From positions 109,304-173,303 of the forward strand of contig NZ_FUZF01000008.1 in NCBI RefSeq assembly GCF_900168125.1: 64,000 bases of DNA. Direction: 5' to 3'. Source of the DNA: Sphingobacterium nematocida. GTDB lineage: Bacteria > Bacteroidota > Bacteroidia > Sphingobacteriales > Sphingobacteriaceae. The translations under genes and the position numbers were made by a program. Below the pieces are notes generated by a model. That model did no database searches. It was not told where the DNA came from and saw nothing but the letters and a program-made list of their open reading frames with translations. This document shows, piece after piece, positions 15,522-24,198 of this stretch; positions within the stretch are counted from its first letter, which is position 1; each line of letters opens with the position of its first letter.

Positions 15522-15599
15522 GAACGAGGAGCGCTATATCCAGAAGAAAGGACAATCGAAGCCGCTATTAAGGATTTGTTAGAATTGTCTTTAAGTTGA
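15522..15599 (+). pseudogene. Short coding-like remnant
   Basis: This open stretch reads ERGALYPEERTIEAAI, then KDLLELSLS and a stop, with protein-like helical composition but no start codon and no partner. It looks like the tail of a lost gene, though chance is possible. No family recognised. Confidence 0.2.
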
Positions 15600-15637
15600 T
15601 TTAAAGTAAGTAACTTAGTTATACTTTATGTTTTCGG

Positions 15638-17068
15638 ATGGATAGATACGATGCAATAATAATCGGCTCTGGGCCGAATGGTTTCGCTGCTGCAATTACA
15701 CTTCAACAACAAGGTCTGAGTACACTTATTATTGAGGGGGCGGATACAATTGGTGGTGGGATGCGTACGAAGGAGTTGACCTTGCCGGGGTTTAAACACG
15801 ATGTGTGTTCTGCTATCCATCCCATGGCTTTGGCCTCTCCTTTTTTGAAAACTTTACCTCTCGATAAATTTGGATTAGATTTTATCCATGCTAAATATGC
15901 AGCAACACATCCGTTGGTTAATGGAGAGGTGGGTGTTCTTTATAAAGATATTGAACAGACGGCATTAGGATTGGGGAGTGATGGCAAGGCTTACCTAAAT
16001 TTGCTTAAACCTGTTGTCGAAAAATTAGACCGTCTTTTATTAGATACAATGGGGCCACTACGGTTTCCCAAACATCCGTTGGATTTAGCTGAATTTGGTC
16101 TAAGTGCGCTAATCCCTGCAACTTGGAATGCCCATCGTTTTAAAACGGAGAAGGCAAAAGCACTGTGGGCGGGTATGGTAGCTCATGGTATACAGCCCTT
16201 GTCCAATTGCGCCACATCAGCAATCGGTCTCCTGTTAATGGCTGTAGGTAATAAATACGGCTGGCCGATTCCTAAAGGAGGGTCTCAATCTATAGCTAAT
16301 GCACTCGAACAGTATTACCTGTCACTGGGAGGAAAGATTCAAACAAGACATTGGGTTAGAGATATTGGCGAATTGCCCCGTCATAACGTCTTGCTTTTGG
16401 ATTTAACCCCTAGACAGCTTTTAGATTTAAAAGGGGTGGTCTGGGCCGAAGGGTATAAGAAGCAGCTGCAAAAATATAGATACGGCATGGGCGTTTTTAA
16501 AATTGATTGGGCGCTTTCCGATCCAACTCCTTTTAAAGATGGCTATAGCCAATATGCATCGACTGTTCATTTGGGCAATTCAATTCATGATATATCGCAA
16601 GCGGAGTGGCGATCTCATCGGGGAGAATATGTGGATAAGCCTTTTGTATTATTTGTGCAGCCCAGTCAATTTGATAGTACGAGAGCACCAGAGGGGAAAC
16701 ATACGGGCTGGGCATATTGTCATGTACCTCATGGATCTATTGTAGATCGTACAGAAGTCATCGAAGCACAGATTGAAAGATTTGCACCTGGATTTAAGGA
16801 CACTATTATCGGACGCTCGACTATGAATGGTAAAGAGATGGAAGCATATAATCCAAACTATTTTGGAGGAGATATCAACGGAGGGATAATGGATATTCGT
16901 CAGTTGTATACACGGCCTGTCCGATCGTTAACACCTTATAGGACTTCTGATCCATCCATCTATATCTGTTCTTCGTCGACTCCCCCAGGAGGAGGAGTGC
17001 ACGGTATGTGCGGGGCAGCCGCAGCAAAGGTGGTTTTAGACGATCATTATGGCCTAAAGCTTGCTTGA
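15638..17068 (+). CDS. FAD-dependent oxidoreductase, phytoene desaturase / PYROXD2-like
   Basis: 476 residues. The N-terminal dinucleotide-binding motif GSGPNGFAAAITL (about 10-22), with IIEGADTIGGGMRT (about 32-45), matches the NAD(P)/FAD-dependent amine-oxidase-type superfamily close to phytoene desaturase and PYROXD2. A C-terminal FAD motif near 440-465 (YICSSSTPPGGGVHGMCG) completes the cofactor site. No membrane segment. There are no carotenoid genes nearby, so carotenoid desaturation is unlikely, and the substrate is not evident. It is separated from the receptor by a hairpin and followed 47 bases later by the epimerase gene, in the same direction. Confidence 0.8.
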   Translation: MDRYDAIIIGSGPNGFAAAITLQQQGLSTLIIEGADTIGGGMRTKELTLPGFKHDVCSAIHPMALASPFLKTLPLDKFGLDFIHAKYAATHPLVNGEVGVLYKDIEQTALGLGSDGKAYLNLLKPVVEKLDRLLLDTMGPLRFPKHPLDLAEFGLSALIPATWNAHRFKTEKAKALWAGMVAHGIQPLSNCATSAIGLLLMAVGNKYGWPIPKGGSQSIANALEQYYLSLGGKIQTRHWVRDIGELPRHNVLLLDLTPRQLLDLKGVVWAEGYKKQLQKYRYGMGVFKIDWALSDPTPFKDGYSQYASTVHLGNSIHDISQAEWRSHRGEYVDKPFVLFVQPSQFDSTRAPEGKHTGWAYCHVPHGSIVDRTEVIEAQIERFAPGFKDTIIGRSTMNGKEMEAYNPNYFGGDINGGIMDIRQLYTRPVRSLTPYRTSDPSIYICSSSTPPGGGVHGMCGAAAAKVVLDDHYGLKLA

Positions 17069-17115
17069 TAATTGGGCGAATGTTAATAATGAAATGAGAA
17101 AACAATTTTATAGAG

Positions 17116-18033
17116 ATGAAAATAGTATTAGCAGGAGGTAGTGGACATCTTGGAAGGTTGTTGGCTAGCGCATTTTTAACATCAGGAATGGAGGTTTTTA
17201 TTTTGACTCGGGATAAGGGAGTGATGGCGGATAATAATGGAGTCACTCCAATTTATTGGGACGGTGAGACGATTGGCGAATGGGTTGAGCAATTGGAGAA
17301 TGTGGATACACTAATTAACCTGACGGGGAAGAGTATTCAATGTCGTTTCACTGAACAAAATAAAAGGTCCTTGTGCGATTCTAGGATTGGTCCCACAAAA
17401 CTTCTTGGTCAAGCTATACAGCAGTTGAAATCACCTCCTCGACTATGGATTAATTTTTCTGGAATTTCTATTTTTGGTGGGCAAGGAGGACTTCACTCTG
17501 AAGAGAGTATGAGCTATGGGTCTGATTTTTTGGCGATATTGGCCCAAAAGTGGGAAAAAGCATTTAAACAGGTGGATTTGACCGACACAAAGAAGGTTAT
17601 TTTGAGGATCAGTCCTGTTCTGACAAAAGATTCGGGGATGTTTTCTGAATTGTATCCATTAGTAAAAAAAGGATTAGGAGGGGCGGTAGGAGATGGTGGA
17701 CAAATGGTCAGCTGGATTCATGAAGCCGATCTAATACAAATGGTGTTATGGATAATAGGATTAGACCAACCGGCACCAATTTATCATGCTTGTAGTCCAC
17801 ACCCTGTACGTAATGCCGAGTTTATGAAGACTTTTAGAGAACAGGCTAAAGTGTCTTTTGGTGTTGGCATGCCTACTCCTTTAGCCTACATAGGAGCTTT
17901 TTTTAAAGGGATTGATGCAAGTTTATTGTTGCAAACAGTGGCTGTGACCACAAAAACAACAATAGAAGATGGTTTTAAATTCAAATATAGCTATCTTCAC
18001 AGCGCCTTAGCGCAATTGATAAAATCAACATAA
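17116..18033 (+). CDS. TIGR01777-type NAD-dependent epimerase (YfcH-like)
   Basis: 305 residues. The extended SDR nucleotide loop GGSGHLGRLLASAFL (about 7-21) is followed by the TIGR01777 markers WDGETIGEW, LINLTGKSIQCRF and ISPVLTKDSGMF. VSWIHEADL and a C-terminal DUF1731-like segment (MPTPLAYIGAFFKGIDASLLLQ) end the protein. The family is widespread (E. coli YfcH, plant SULA) but has no proven reaction. It ends three bases before the YeiH-type transporter start, a tight spacing that indicates cotranscription. The tie to transport or sulfur metabolism rests only on this context. Confidence 0.85.
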   Translation: MKIVLAGGSGHLGRLLASAFLTSGMEVFILTRDKGVMADNNGVTPIYWDGETIGEWVEQLENVDTLINLTGKSIQCRFTEQNKRSLCDSRIGPTKLLGQAIQQLKSPPRLWINFSGISIFGGQGGLHSEESMSYGSDFLAILAQKWEKAFKQVDLTDTKKVILRISPVLTKDSGMFSELYPLVKKGLGGAVGDGGQMVSWIHEADLIQMVLWIIGLDQPAPIYHACSPHPVRNAEFMKTFREQAKVSFGVGMPTPLAYIGAFFKGIDASLLLQTVAVTTKTTIEDGFKFKYSYLHSALAQLIKST

Positions 18034-18036
18034 ATC

Positions 18037-19290
18037 ATGCCTTCAAAGTCATTTTCAATTACAGAAGATTGGGTCGTCGTTATTCTCGGACTCGCTCTTG
18101 TTTTTTTAGCCCTATCAGGTGTTGTTATTCCAAAGCCGACCTACACATGGAGTGATCTTCACGATTTGAGTAATACTGTCTTTTCAGCAACAAATATGCA
18201 GGCAGTTTTGAGTCAGTTTGTTGCGGTTTATTTGGTAGCCATAATTGGAACATGGTTGTTGAATAAAGATATCAAATCAATATTGATTGTTTTTCCTATT
18301 GTTTACCTATTAACAATAATGGCTTTAGTTCTTGCAGGGAATAAGTTTGTTAAAGAATATAATTTAGAGGCTGTTATTTTCAGTTTGGGTATAGGACTTC
18401 TGATCAGTAATCTATATGCATTACCCGAGTGGTTTAAGCAGGCTTTAAGTACAGAGCTTTACGTTAAGATAGGTCTCATACTTTTAGGGACAACGGTAAT
18501 ATTTGGAGATATACTAGAGGCGGGCTCGAGAGGACTTATTCAGGCTCTTGTTGTGGTTGTTTCTGTTTGGTATTTTGCTTTTTGGATTTGTAAGAAATTG
18601 AAAATTGATAAGGAAATGTCTCTTATGCTGTCTAGTGCGGTATCTATTTGTGGGGTGTCGGCTGCTATTGCCACTTCTGGAGCAATAAAAGGGGATAGTA
18701 AAAAGCTTTCTTATATAATTTCCCTAGTCTTAATTACTGCGATTCCAATGATGATATTTATGCCTTATTTGGCCGCTAAAATGGGCTTGTCGCAAGAAGT
18801 GACAGGAGCGTGGTTGGGCGGCTCCATAGATACCTCGGGGGCAGTAGCTGCCTCGGGAACTTTGGTGGGTGATGAAGCATTAAAAATAAGTACAATTGTT
18901 AAATTCTCCCAGAATGTGTTACTCGGAATTGCTGCCTTTTTTATCAGTATCTATTGGACATATTCGAAAACTGTCGATGATGAAACCAAACGTGAAAAGC
19001 CTACTTTAAAAGTAATTTGGGAACGTTTTCCAAAGTTTGTGGTCGGATTTGTCTTCGCATCGCTTCTATTCTCATTTTTTGTTTCAAAGGAAACGACCGA
19101 ACATGTTAAAGATGGATTGAAAAGTTTACAAAGTCTATGGTTTGCATTAGCATTTACATCAATAGGTTTGGAGACAAATTTTAAAGACCTTTTCAAACAA
19201 GATAACAAAAAGCCGCTGTATGCGTTTCTCATTGCCCAGACCTTTAATGTCATTGTAACCCTAATAATTGCTCTTTTACTGTTTAGATAG
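18037..19290 (+). CDS. YeiH family putative sulfate exporter
   Basis: 417 residues with about ten hydrophobic helices, an inner-membrane protein of the YeiH/UPF0324 family (Cons_hypoth698). Diagnostic segments include LLLGTTVIFGD-type helix ILLGTTVIFGDILEAG (about 148-163), SICGVSAAIATSGAI (about 206-220) and WLGGSIDTSGAVAASGTL (about 262-279). The family is annotated as sulfate exporters on thin evidence, and E. coli yeiH is controlled by a LysR regulator linked to sulfur metabolism. It is the last gene of the operon that begins with the leader peptide. About 140 bases follow before the sigma factor gene, with no clear terminator. Family secure, substrate uncertain. Confidence 0.88.
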   Translation: MPSKSFSITEDWVVVILGLALVFLALSGVVIPKPTYTWSDLHDLSNTVFSATNMQAVLSQFVAVYLVAIIGTWLLNKDIKSILIVFPIVYLLTIMALVLAGNKFVKEYNLEAVIFSLGIGLLISNLYALPEWFKQALSTELYVKIGLILLGTTVIFGDILEAGSRGLIQALVVVVSVWYFAFWICKKLKIDKEMSLMLSSAVSICGVSAAIATSGAIKGDSKKLSYIISLVLITAIPMMIFMPYLAAKMGLSQEVTGAWLGGSIDTSGAVAASGTLVGDEALKISTIVKFSQNVLLGIAAFFISIYWTYSKTVDDETKREKPTLKVIWERFPKFVVGFVFASLLFSFFVSKETTEHVKDGLKSLQSLWFALAFTSIGLETNFKDLFKQDNKKPLYAFLIAQTFNVIVTLIIALLLFR

Positions 19291-19429
19291 TTGCTTTCGG
19301 CTGTAGTTGGCTTTTAGAGGAAGGTAATAGATGTAGACCCTATCCTAGAATGCAGAAGCTATTTTTTAATACGGTTTTTTTATGGAATTATGTATCTTAA
19401 AGCATCTTTAATTTAGAAAAGAACGGCTA

Positions 19430-19978
19430 ATGAATGAAAAGGAGCTACTTCTGGAATACAGACTGACCGGAAACTTAGATGTTTTGGGAAAGTTGTATGC
19501 GCCTTATATGTCACTTCTTTATGGTGTTTGTTTTAAGTATCTACAGAATGCTGACCGCAGTCAAGATGCCGTTATGCATATTTTTGAAGAATTGATCGGG
19601 AAGTTAAGGTTGCACGAGGTCGATAATTTCAAAAGCTGGCTGCATGTGTACACAAAGAACTATTGTCTTATGCAGTTGCGTAAGGATAAGCGAGCTGTAC
19701 ATCTGGATATTGAAGACAATCTATTTGAAAGCGAACGCAAATTGGAGCAGGGTGATGAATTTAAATGGTCTGAAGAGGACTTTGAAAAATTAGACCATTG
19801 TATCCAAAAACTGAATATCGAACAAAGGGAGTGTGTACGTTTATTCTATTTAGAACAAATGTGCTATAAAGATATTGCCGAGCAAACTGGATATGAACTG
19901 AATAAAGTGAAGAGTGCGATTCAAAATGGGAAACGCAATCTGAAAATCTGTATGGAAAGTAAAGGAGATGGAAAATAA
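19430..19978 (+). CDS. ECF-type RNA polymerase sigma factor
   Basis: 182 residues with the region 2 and region 4 layout of sigma-70 ECF proteins. Region 2 (about 25-90) has LYGVCFKYLQNADRSQDAVMHIFEEL and FKSWLHVYTKNYCLMQLRK. Region 4 (about 120-175) has LNIEQRECVRLFYLEQMCYKDIAEQTGYELNKVKSAIQNGKRNL. The downstream gene overlaps it by 11 bases and encodes a one-helix membrane protein, the usual sigma/anti-sigma arrangement. There is no SusC/SusD pair next to it, so it is probably not a FecI-type carbohydrate or iron regulator. The signal and regulon are unknown. Confidence 0.9.
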   Translation: MNEKELLLEYRLTGNLDVLGKLYAPYMSLLYGVCFKYLQNADRSQDAVMHIFEELIGKLRLHEVDNFKSWLHVYTKNYCLMQLRKDKRAVHLDIEDNLFESERKLEQGDEFKWSEEDFEKLDHCIQKLNIEQRECVRLFYLEQMCYKDIAEQTGYELNKVKSAIQNGKRNLKICMESKGDGK

Positions 19979-20621
19979 TTATCAATTATCGCGAATTCAT
20001 AACTACGTCAATGGTTTAATGAGCCGTGAGGAGATGCATACGTTGGAGCGAGAAGCACTAGACGATCCATTTCTGCAAGATGCTATTGATGGTTATAAAT
20101 TGCAGGAGGGTGTCGATGTCAAGCAATTGAGTCTATTGCAACAACGGCTATCGACTCGGGTTAATGAAAATGTAAGTCTTAAAAATAAACGATTCTATAG
20201 TTGGCAACGATTGGCAATAGGAATGACTGCCGGTGTCCTATTTGTGACGGTATGTACCTTATTGTTGATACGTTATCTGCCACAGCAGAAATCTAGTTTG
20301 ACCGAAGTTGAAATTATGCAGGATCAGGTATATTCGATCGCATTGGGAAATACGGGCAAATATGACGGAGAACCGGTGAATGGATGGGAGTCGTTTGAAA
20401 ACTATTTGACACATAGTTATCTAGGAAAAAATCATAAGGAAGCCGAAATACTTGTGTATTTTAAAATAGATCAAGGAGGGAGACCTTATCAGATCTTGGT
20501 TAACAATGGTGAGTCACCTTTAGATTCTTACCAGGAAATTGTGGAGCTTTTGAAAAATGGACCGAAATGGAGAGGTACTGAAGGAGAGGTATTGATCGAT
20601 GTTCACCTATTGGATATGTGA
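19968..20621 (+). CDS. Putative membrane anti-sigma factor with TonB-C-like periplasmic domain
   Basis: 217 residues. The cytoplasmic N-terminus (about 1-75: HNYVNGLMSREEMHTLEREALDDPFLQDAIDGYK) looks like Bacteroidota anti-sigma zones. One membrane helix follows (about 82-103, AIGMTAGVLFVTVCTLLLI). The periplasmic C-terminus (about 150-215: ILVYFKIDQGGRPYQILV, then LLKNGPKWRGTEGEVLIDVHL) resembles the TonB C-terminal/energy-transducer fold. The start overlaps the sigma gene by 11 bases, implying coupled translation. An anti-sigma role is inferred from topology and position. A signal-sensing role for the TonB-C-like domain, for example contact with an outer-membrane receptor plug, is speculation. 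Confidence 0.7.
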   Translation: MENNYQLSRIHNYVNGLMSREEMHTLEREALDDPFLQDAIDGYKLQEGVDVKQLSLLQQRLSTRVNENVSLKNKRFYSWQRLAIGMTAGVLFVTVCTLLLIRYLPQQKSSLTEVEIMQDQVYSIALGNTGKYDGEPVNGWESFENYLTHSYLGKNHKEAEILVYFKIDQGGRPYQILVNNGESPLDSYQEIVELLKNGPKWRGTEGEVLIDVHLLDM

Positions 20622-20622
20622 T

Positions 20623-20656
20623 AAAAGAGCAAAGACGTTTAGTCTTTGCTCTTTTT
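20623..20656. terminator. Bidirectional terminator between anti-sigma and nitroreductase genes
   Basis: Perfect stem AAAAGAGCAAAGAC / GTCTTTGCTCTTTT with loop GTTTA and T-runs on both strands, between convergent genes. Confidence 0.93.
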
Positions 20657-20658
20657 TA

Positions 20659-21228
20659 TTATTCTTCCCAGCGAATTTTGTCCTCAATAGGCGAACGGGC
20701 TGGTTCCCGAGCTTCTGCATGGTGATGGCCTAAGTAAAATAGGCCGATACATTTTTGATTTTCTTCTAGATCGAGAAATGTTCCAAGATGGTTGATTAGT
20801 CCTGGAGTAGCCCAATATCCACCGATATCTAATGAGTGAGCTGCCAACCATAAGTTTTCTACAGAACAAGCTGTGGCGGCCAATTCTTCCCATTCAGGAA
20901 GATCGCCCGTATAATTTACAACAATAGCAATAGCGACATTAGACATTGTGGCTTTTTTTGCCATATTTTGTTCCGTGACTTCAGTATACTTGTCAGCCGG
21001 GGTTACGGATTTGTAGATCCTTGCCAGTTCAGTTCCTAATCGTTCTAGGCCGTCTTTTCTAAAAATAACAAAGCGCCAAGGTTGAGTACGTTTGTGTGTT
21101 GGGGCTGCATTGGCGGCTTCCAGTATAGTTAAAATGTCTTCTTTGCTAACTTCTTCATTGGTGAAGCTATTTTGATTTACGGTTCTTCTAAAGTGAATCG
21201 CATCTAAGACATCGTTTCTTTTCTTCAT
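20659..21228 (-). CDS. Nitroreductase family protein
   Basis: 189 residues, the compact FMN-dependent nitroreductase fold (YdjA/NfsB superfamily). AIHFRRTVNQNSFTNEEVS near the N-terminus carries the RR/S phosphate-binding arginines. AANAAPTHKRTQPWRFVIFR (about 42-61) is the FMN-binding stretch, and the C-terminal GLFYLGHHHAEAREPARSP carries the final FMN contacts. It likely reduces nitroaromatics or quinones with NAD(P)H; the natural substrate is unknown. It lies 13 bases after pepT on the same strand and so probably shares its transcript, and it ends at a bidirectional terminator. Confidence 0.88.
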   Translation of the reverse strand: MKKRNDVLDAIHFRRTVNQNSFTNEEVSKEDILTILEAANAAPTHKRTQPWRFVIFRKDGLERLGTELARIYKSVTPADKYTEVTEQNMAKKATMSNVAIAIVVNYTGDLPEWEELAATACSVENLWLAAHSLDIGGYWATPGLINHLGTFLDLEENQKCIGLFYLGHHHAEAREPARSPIEDKIRWEE

Positions 21229-21241
21229 GATATATTGATTT

Positions 21242-22504
21242 TTATGATTTTTCTTCCCAAAGTGCAGCGATATGCAGGATTGTTTTTACGGCTTTTTCCA
21301 TATCTTGTCTGCTTACCCATTCCATCTTGCCATGAAAAGCATGTCCTCCAGCAAATACGTTGGGACAAGGTAGCCCCATAAAAGAAAGTCTTGAGCCATC
21401 TGTACCACCCCGAATACTTCGTTTTTCAGCTTTCATGCCAGCACGTTCGATCGCTTCTAAACCAATTTCCATAATTTCCGGAAATTGATCTAAAATTTCT
21501 TTCATGTTTCGATATTGCTCTTTACTCTCTAATGTATATGTACAGCCTGGATATTTTGCAATGATCTCTTTAACGAGTTGATCTAGTTCCGATTCATGCT
21601 GCTGGAGATTGGCAGTCACGTGATCTCTGACAATAAAGTCTATTGTTGCTTTTTCTACAGTGCCGTTCACATTTGTGGGGTGGAGAAAGCCTTGTTTGCC
21701 CGAGGTACTCTCTGGAGACAAACGGTCCTGTGGTAAAGATTCAATAATTTTAGCAGCAATCTTGATCGCACTTTGCATTTTGTTTTTTGCAAAGCCCGGA
21801 TGTACAGATACGCCGTGAATCGTGATCTTGGCAGCGTTAGCAGAAAAGGTCTCATCTTCGATCGTCCCTGCTTTTTCACCGTCCATGGTATAGGCATATT
21901 GAGCGCCTAGATGTTCAAGGTTGACAAAGTCTACCCCACGACCTATTTCTTCATCCGGTGTAAAAAGAATCTTGATATCACCGTGCTTAATGTCAGGGTT
22001 GTTTATCAGTAATCTCGCCGCTTCCATGATCTCAGCGACCCCTGCTTTATCGTCTGCACCCAAAAGCGTAGTTCCTGACGCCGTAATTATATCGTTGCCA
22101 ATTTGCTCGCCTAGATCTCTATGCTCCGAAAAACGTATAACCACACTGCTGTCATCCGGAAGAATAAGGTCCTGTCCTTGATAATTGGTGTGTATGATAG
22201 GTTTGACGTCTTTTCCTGAGCAATCTGGAGAGGTATCGACATGTGAACAAAAGCAAATCACAGGCACTTTTTTTTCCGTATTGGATGGAATCGTAGCGTA
22301 TACATACCCGTTTTTGTCAAGTTGAGCGTCTTCTATCCCGATAGCTAAAAGTTCTTCAACAAGAAGGCGGCTAAGGTTTAATTGTTTTGACGTGGAAGGG
22401 AATGTTGCAGAGCTACTGTCCGATTGCGTATCTATCTGTACATATCGGATAAAGTGATCGGCGACCTGAAAGTCTTTTATAGTATTGATATTGGAATGAT
22501 CCAT
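21242..22504 (-). CDS. pepT: Peptidase T (tripeptide aminopeptidase)
   Basis: 420 residues, M20B metallopeptidase length. Metal site and catalytic residues are visible: H88 and D90 in CSHVDTSPD, D151 in LGADDKAG, and E185/E186 in FTPDEEIGRG. The C-terminal GGTDGSRLSFMGLPCPN and AGGHAFHGKMEW carry the remaining ligands. It releases the N-terminal residue from tripeptides in the cytoplasm using two zinc ions. It is preceded by the DUF4197 gene (30-base gap) and followed by the nitroreductase gene (13-base gap), all on the minus strand, so it may belong to a longer transcript reaching back to 25824. Confidence 0.95.
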   Translation of the reverse strand: MDHSNINTIKDFQVADHFIRYVQIDTQSDSSSATFPSTSKQLNLSRLLVEELLAIGIEDAQLDKNGYVYATIPSNTEKKVPVICFCSHVDTSPDCSGKDVKPIIHTNYQGQDLILPDDSSVVIRFSEHRDLGEQIGNDIITASGTTLLGADDKAGVAEIMEAARLLINNPDIKHGDIKILFTPDEEIGRGVDFVNLEHLGAQYAYTMDGEKAGTIEDETFSANAAKITIHGVSVHPGFAKNKMQSAIKIAAKIIESLPQDRLSPESTSGKQGFLHPTNVNGTVEKATIDFIVRDHVTANLQQHESELDQLVKEIIAKYPGCTYTLESKEQYRNMKEILDQFPEIMEIGLEAIERAGMKAEKRSIRGGTDGSRLSFMGLPCPNVFAGGHAFHGKMEWVSRQDMEKAVKTILHIAALWEEKS

Positions 22505-22534
22505 GTTTTAAATGTTTAAAAGTGATATTGTCAT

Positions 22535-23317
22535 CTATTTTTGTTTATCTACCCATCCAAAAACATCGTTAAGGATGTTGGAATTTCTAGATCCACTAAT
22601 ATTTTGTCTGATTTTAATCTCTTCGTCAGCTACCTGTACAAACAGTCCATCGATGGCTTTTTGTGTGACGTAAGCATTTAAGTCCGTATTAATTTTGTTG
22701 TTAGCGAGGGGTAGATTGTTATACGCCGACGTCAATTGGGTCCAGTAGGTGCTTACGTTGTTCTTTCCTAATGCAGATTCTACGATAGGACTGAATTTGC
22801 TAGTCAACGTGGCAGAGGTAGTGCGTTTGAAAAAGGATGTCGCTGCATCTTGTTGTGTTCCGAGAAGGATATTAAAAGCATCGCTTACGGTCATTTGCGC
22901 AAGCGAGTTGACAAATACTGGAGCAGCCTCTTTAACAGCAGATTCGGCTGCCCTGTTCAAGCTGGTTACAAACTGGTCACAAAGACTCCCCATGCCTATT
23001 GAACGAAGTGTTTTTTCTATTTGTTGAGCTTCTTTAGGCATCAATATCTTGACTGCAGCATTCCCCAGGAAGCCATCCTTGACAGACAGCGCATTGATAC
23101 TGTTGTTAAGACCATTGCCTAATGCCTGTTTAATGCCACTAATCGCTTGGGTTTGCGTAATGGTACTTGCATTAGTTGGTGTAGGTGTGGCGGTGACCTT
23201 TGCCGTAGTCTTACGTCCAGAGGAAGATTTTGTGCGCTTTGTTTGTGCTATAGCTTCTATCCCAAAAAGAAATGAAATAGAGGCTATGCTTATGGCTAGA
23301 ATATTTATCGTTTTCAT
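22535..23317 (-). CDS. DUF4197 domain-containing exported protein
   Basis: 260 residues from ATG 23317, chosen because it starts the signal peptide (MKTINILAISIASISFLFG..AIAQ). The open frame extends 7 codons upstream (MHVNKMY) with no homology. A low-complexity Thr/Ser/Pro linker (about 25-55) leads into the DUF4197 helical domain, with ISGIKQALGNGLNNSINALS, FLGNAAVKILMPKEA and the closing DLNAYVTQKAIDGLFVQVADEE...IRQN. The family is widespread in Bacteroidota and Proteobacteria, usually exported, with no known function. It lies downstream of a group of secreted phosphodiester hydrolases on the same strand. Confidence 0.9.
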   Translation of the reverse strand: MKTINILAISIASISFLFGIEAIAQTKRTKSSSGRKTTAKVTATPTPTNASTITQTQAISGIKQALGNGLNNSINALSVKDGFLGNAAVKILMPKEAQQIEKTLRSIGMGSLCDQFVTSLNRAAESAVKEAAPVFVNSLAQMTVSDAFNILLGTQQDAATSFFKRTTSATLTSKFSPIVESALGKNNVSTYWTQLTSAYNNLPLANNKINTDLNAYVTQKAIDGLFVQVADEEIKIRQNISGSRNSNILNDVFGWVDKQK

Positions 23318-23363
23318 GTACATTTTATTAACGTGCAAAAATACGAAAGTATATGCTAGAAAC

Positions 23364-24197
23364 CTACCACTTGAGCACGCTAAGTATAGGGAAATGATCA
23401 GAAGGGAATTTTCCCATATAAGTGTCGGTTAATATTCCGTATTTTAACACTTTAAAAGGTTTCGTGATGAATATATGATCGATTCTGCCATTTTCTTTCA
23501 GGCTCTTACCCCAGCCGTTGAATGTAGAATTCGGCGCATACTTAATTGCAGCTAGTTCATAGGCATCCTGTACTATGCCGCTATTTGCCAGCGTGAAGTA
23601 AGCTTCGTTTTTTTCGTCAATATTAAAGTCTCCAGTTAAAATGAGTGGAAGATCTTTTGCAAATTCTTTGGCTTTAGACAAAATCTGTTTGGCACTTTCT
23701 CGTCTAGCCTCTACACCAATGTGATCAAAGTGTGTATTCATAAAAATAAGCTTTTTGCCATTTTTTTTGTCTTGAAAAATTCCCCACGTGCATATTCTCG
23801 GTAAAGCCGCATCCCAACCCTTATTCGGTTTTTCAGTATCACTGTCTGATAGCCAAAACGTGCCGTTCTTTAACATTTTAAAACGTTTATTGTTGTAAAA
23901 TATCGCAGAATGCTCTCCTTTACTTGCACCATCATCACGACCTACTCCAACATAAGAATAATCGGTTAACCGTTCTTGCATATCTTGCACTTGTTCAATA
24001 AAAGCCTCTTGTATGCCAAAGATATCAAATTCATGAAAGCGGATTAGGTCACATACAGGATCCTTGCGATCATCCCACATATTACCCACATCGCTGTTTG
24101 TTTTTAGCCGGATATTAAAACTCGCGGCACTTAATTCTTGTGCGATACCATCGATTAAGTATCCCAATAAAAAGATAAGTATTAGTGATTTCTTCAT
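23364..24197 (-). CDS. Exported endonuclease/exonuclease/phosphatase-family hydrolase
   Basis: 277 residues. A signal peptide (about 1-20, KSLILIFLLGYLIDGIAQ) is followed by the EEP fold. Visible active-site blocks are ASFNIRLKT (Asn), FGIQEA (metal-binding Glu, near residue 63), NTHFDHIG (His), LTGDFNID (Asp/Asn near 190-193) and the terminal SDHFPILS (Asp-His). The family cleaves phosphodiester or phosphomonoester bonds with Mg2+. Being exported and next to a glycerophosphodiesterase, it more likely acts on lipid-derived or sugar phosphates than on DNA. It starts one base after the GDPD gene stops, so the two are certainly cotranscribed. Confidence 0.88.
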   Translation of the reverse strand: MKKSLILIFLLGYLIDGIAQELSAASFNIRLKTNSDVGNMWDDRKDPVCDLIRFHEFDIFGIQEAFIEQVQDMQERLTDYSYVGVGRDDGASKGEHSAIFYNNKRFKMLKNGTFWLSDSDTEKPNKGWDAALPRICTWGIFQDKKNGKKLIFMNTHFDHIGVEARRESAKQILSKAKEFAKDLPLILTGDFNIDEKNEAYFTLANSGIVQDAYELAAIKYAPNSTFNGWGKSLKENGRIDHIFITKPFKVLKYGILTDTYMGKFPSDHFPILSVLKW

Positions 24198-24198
24198 T

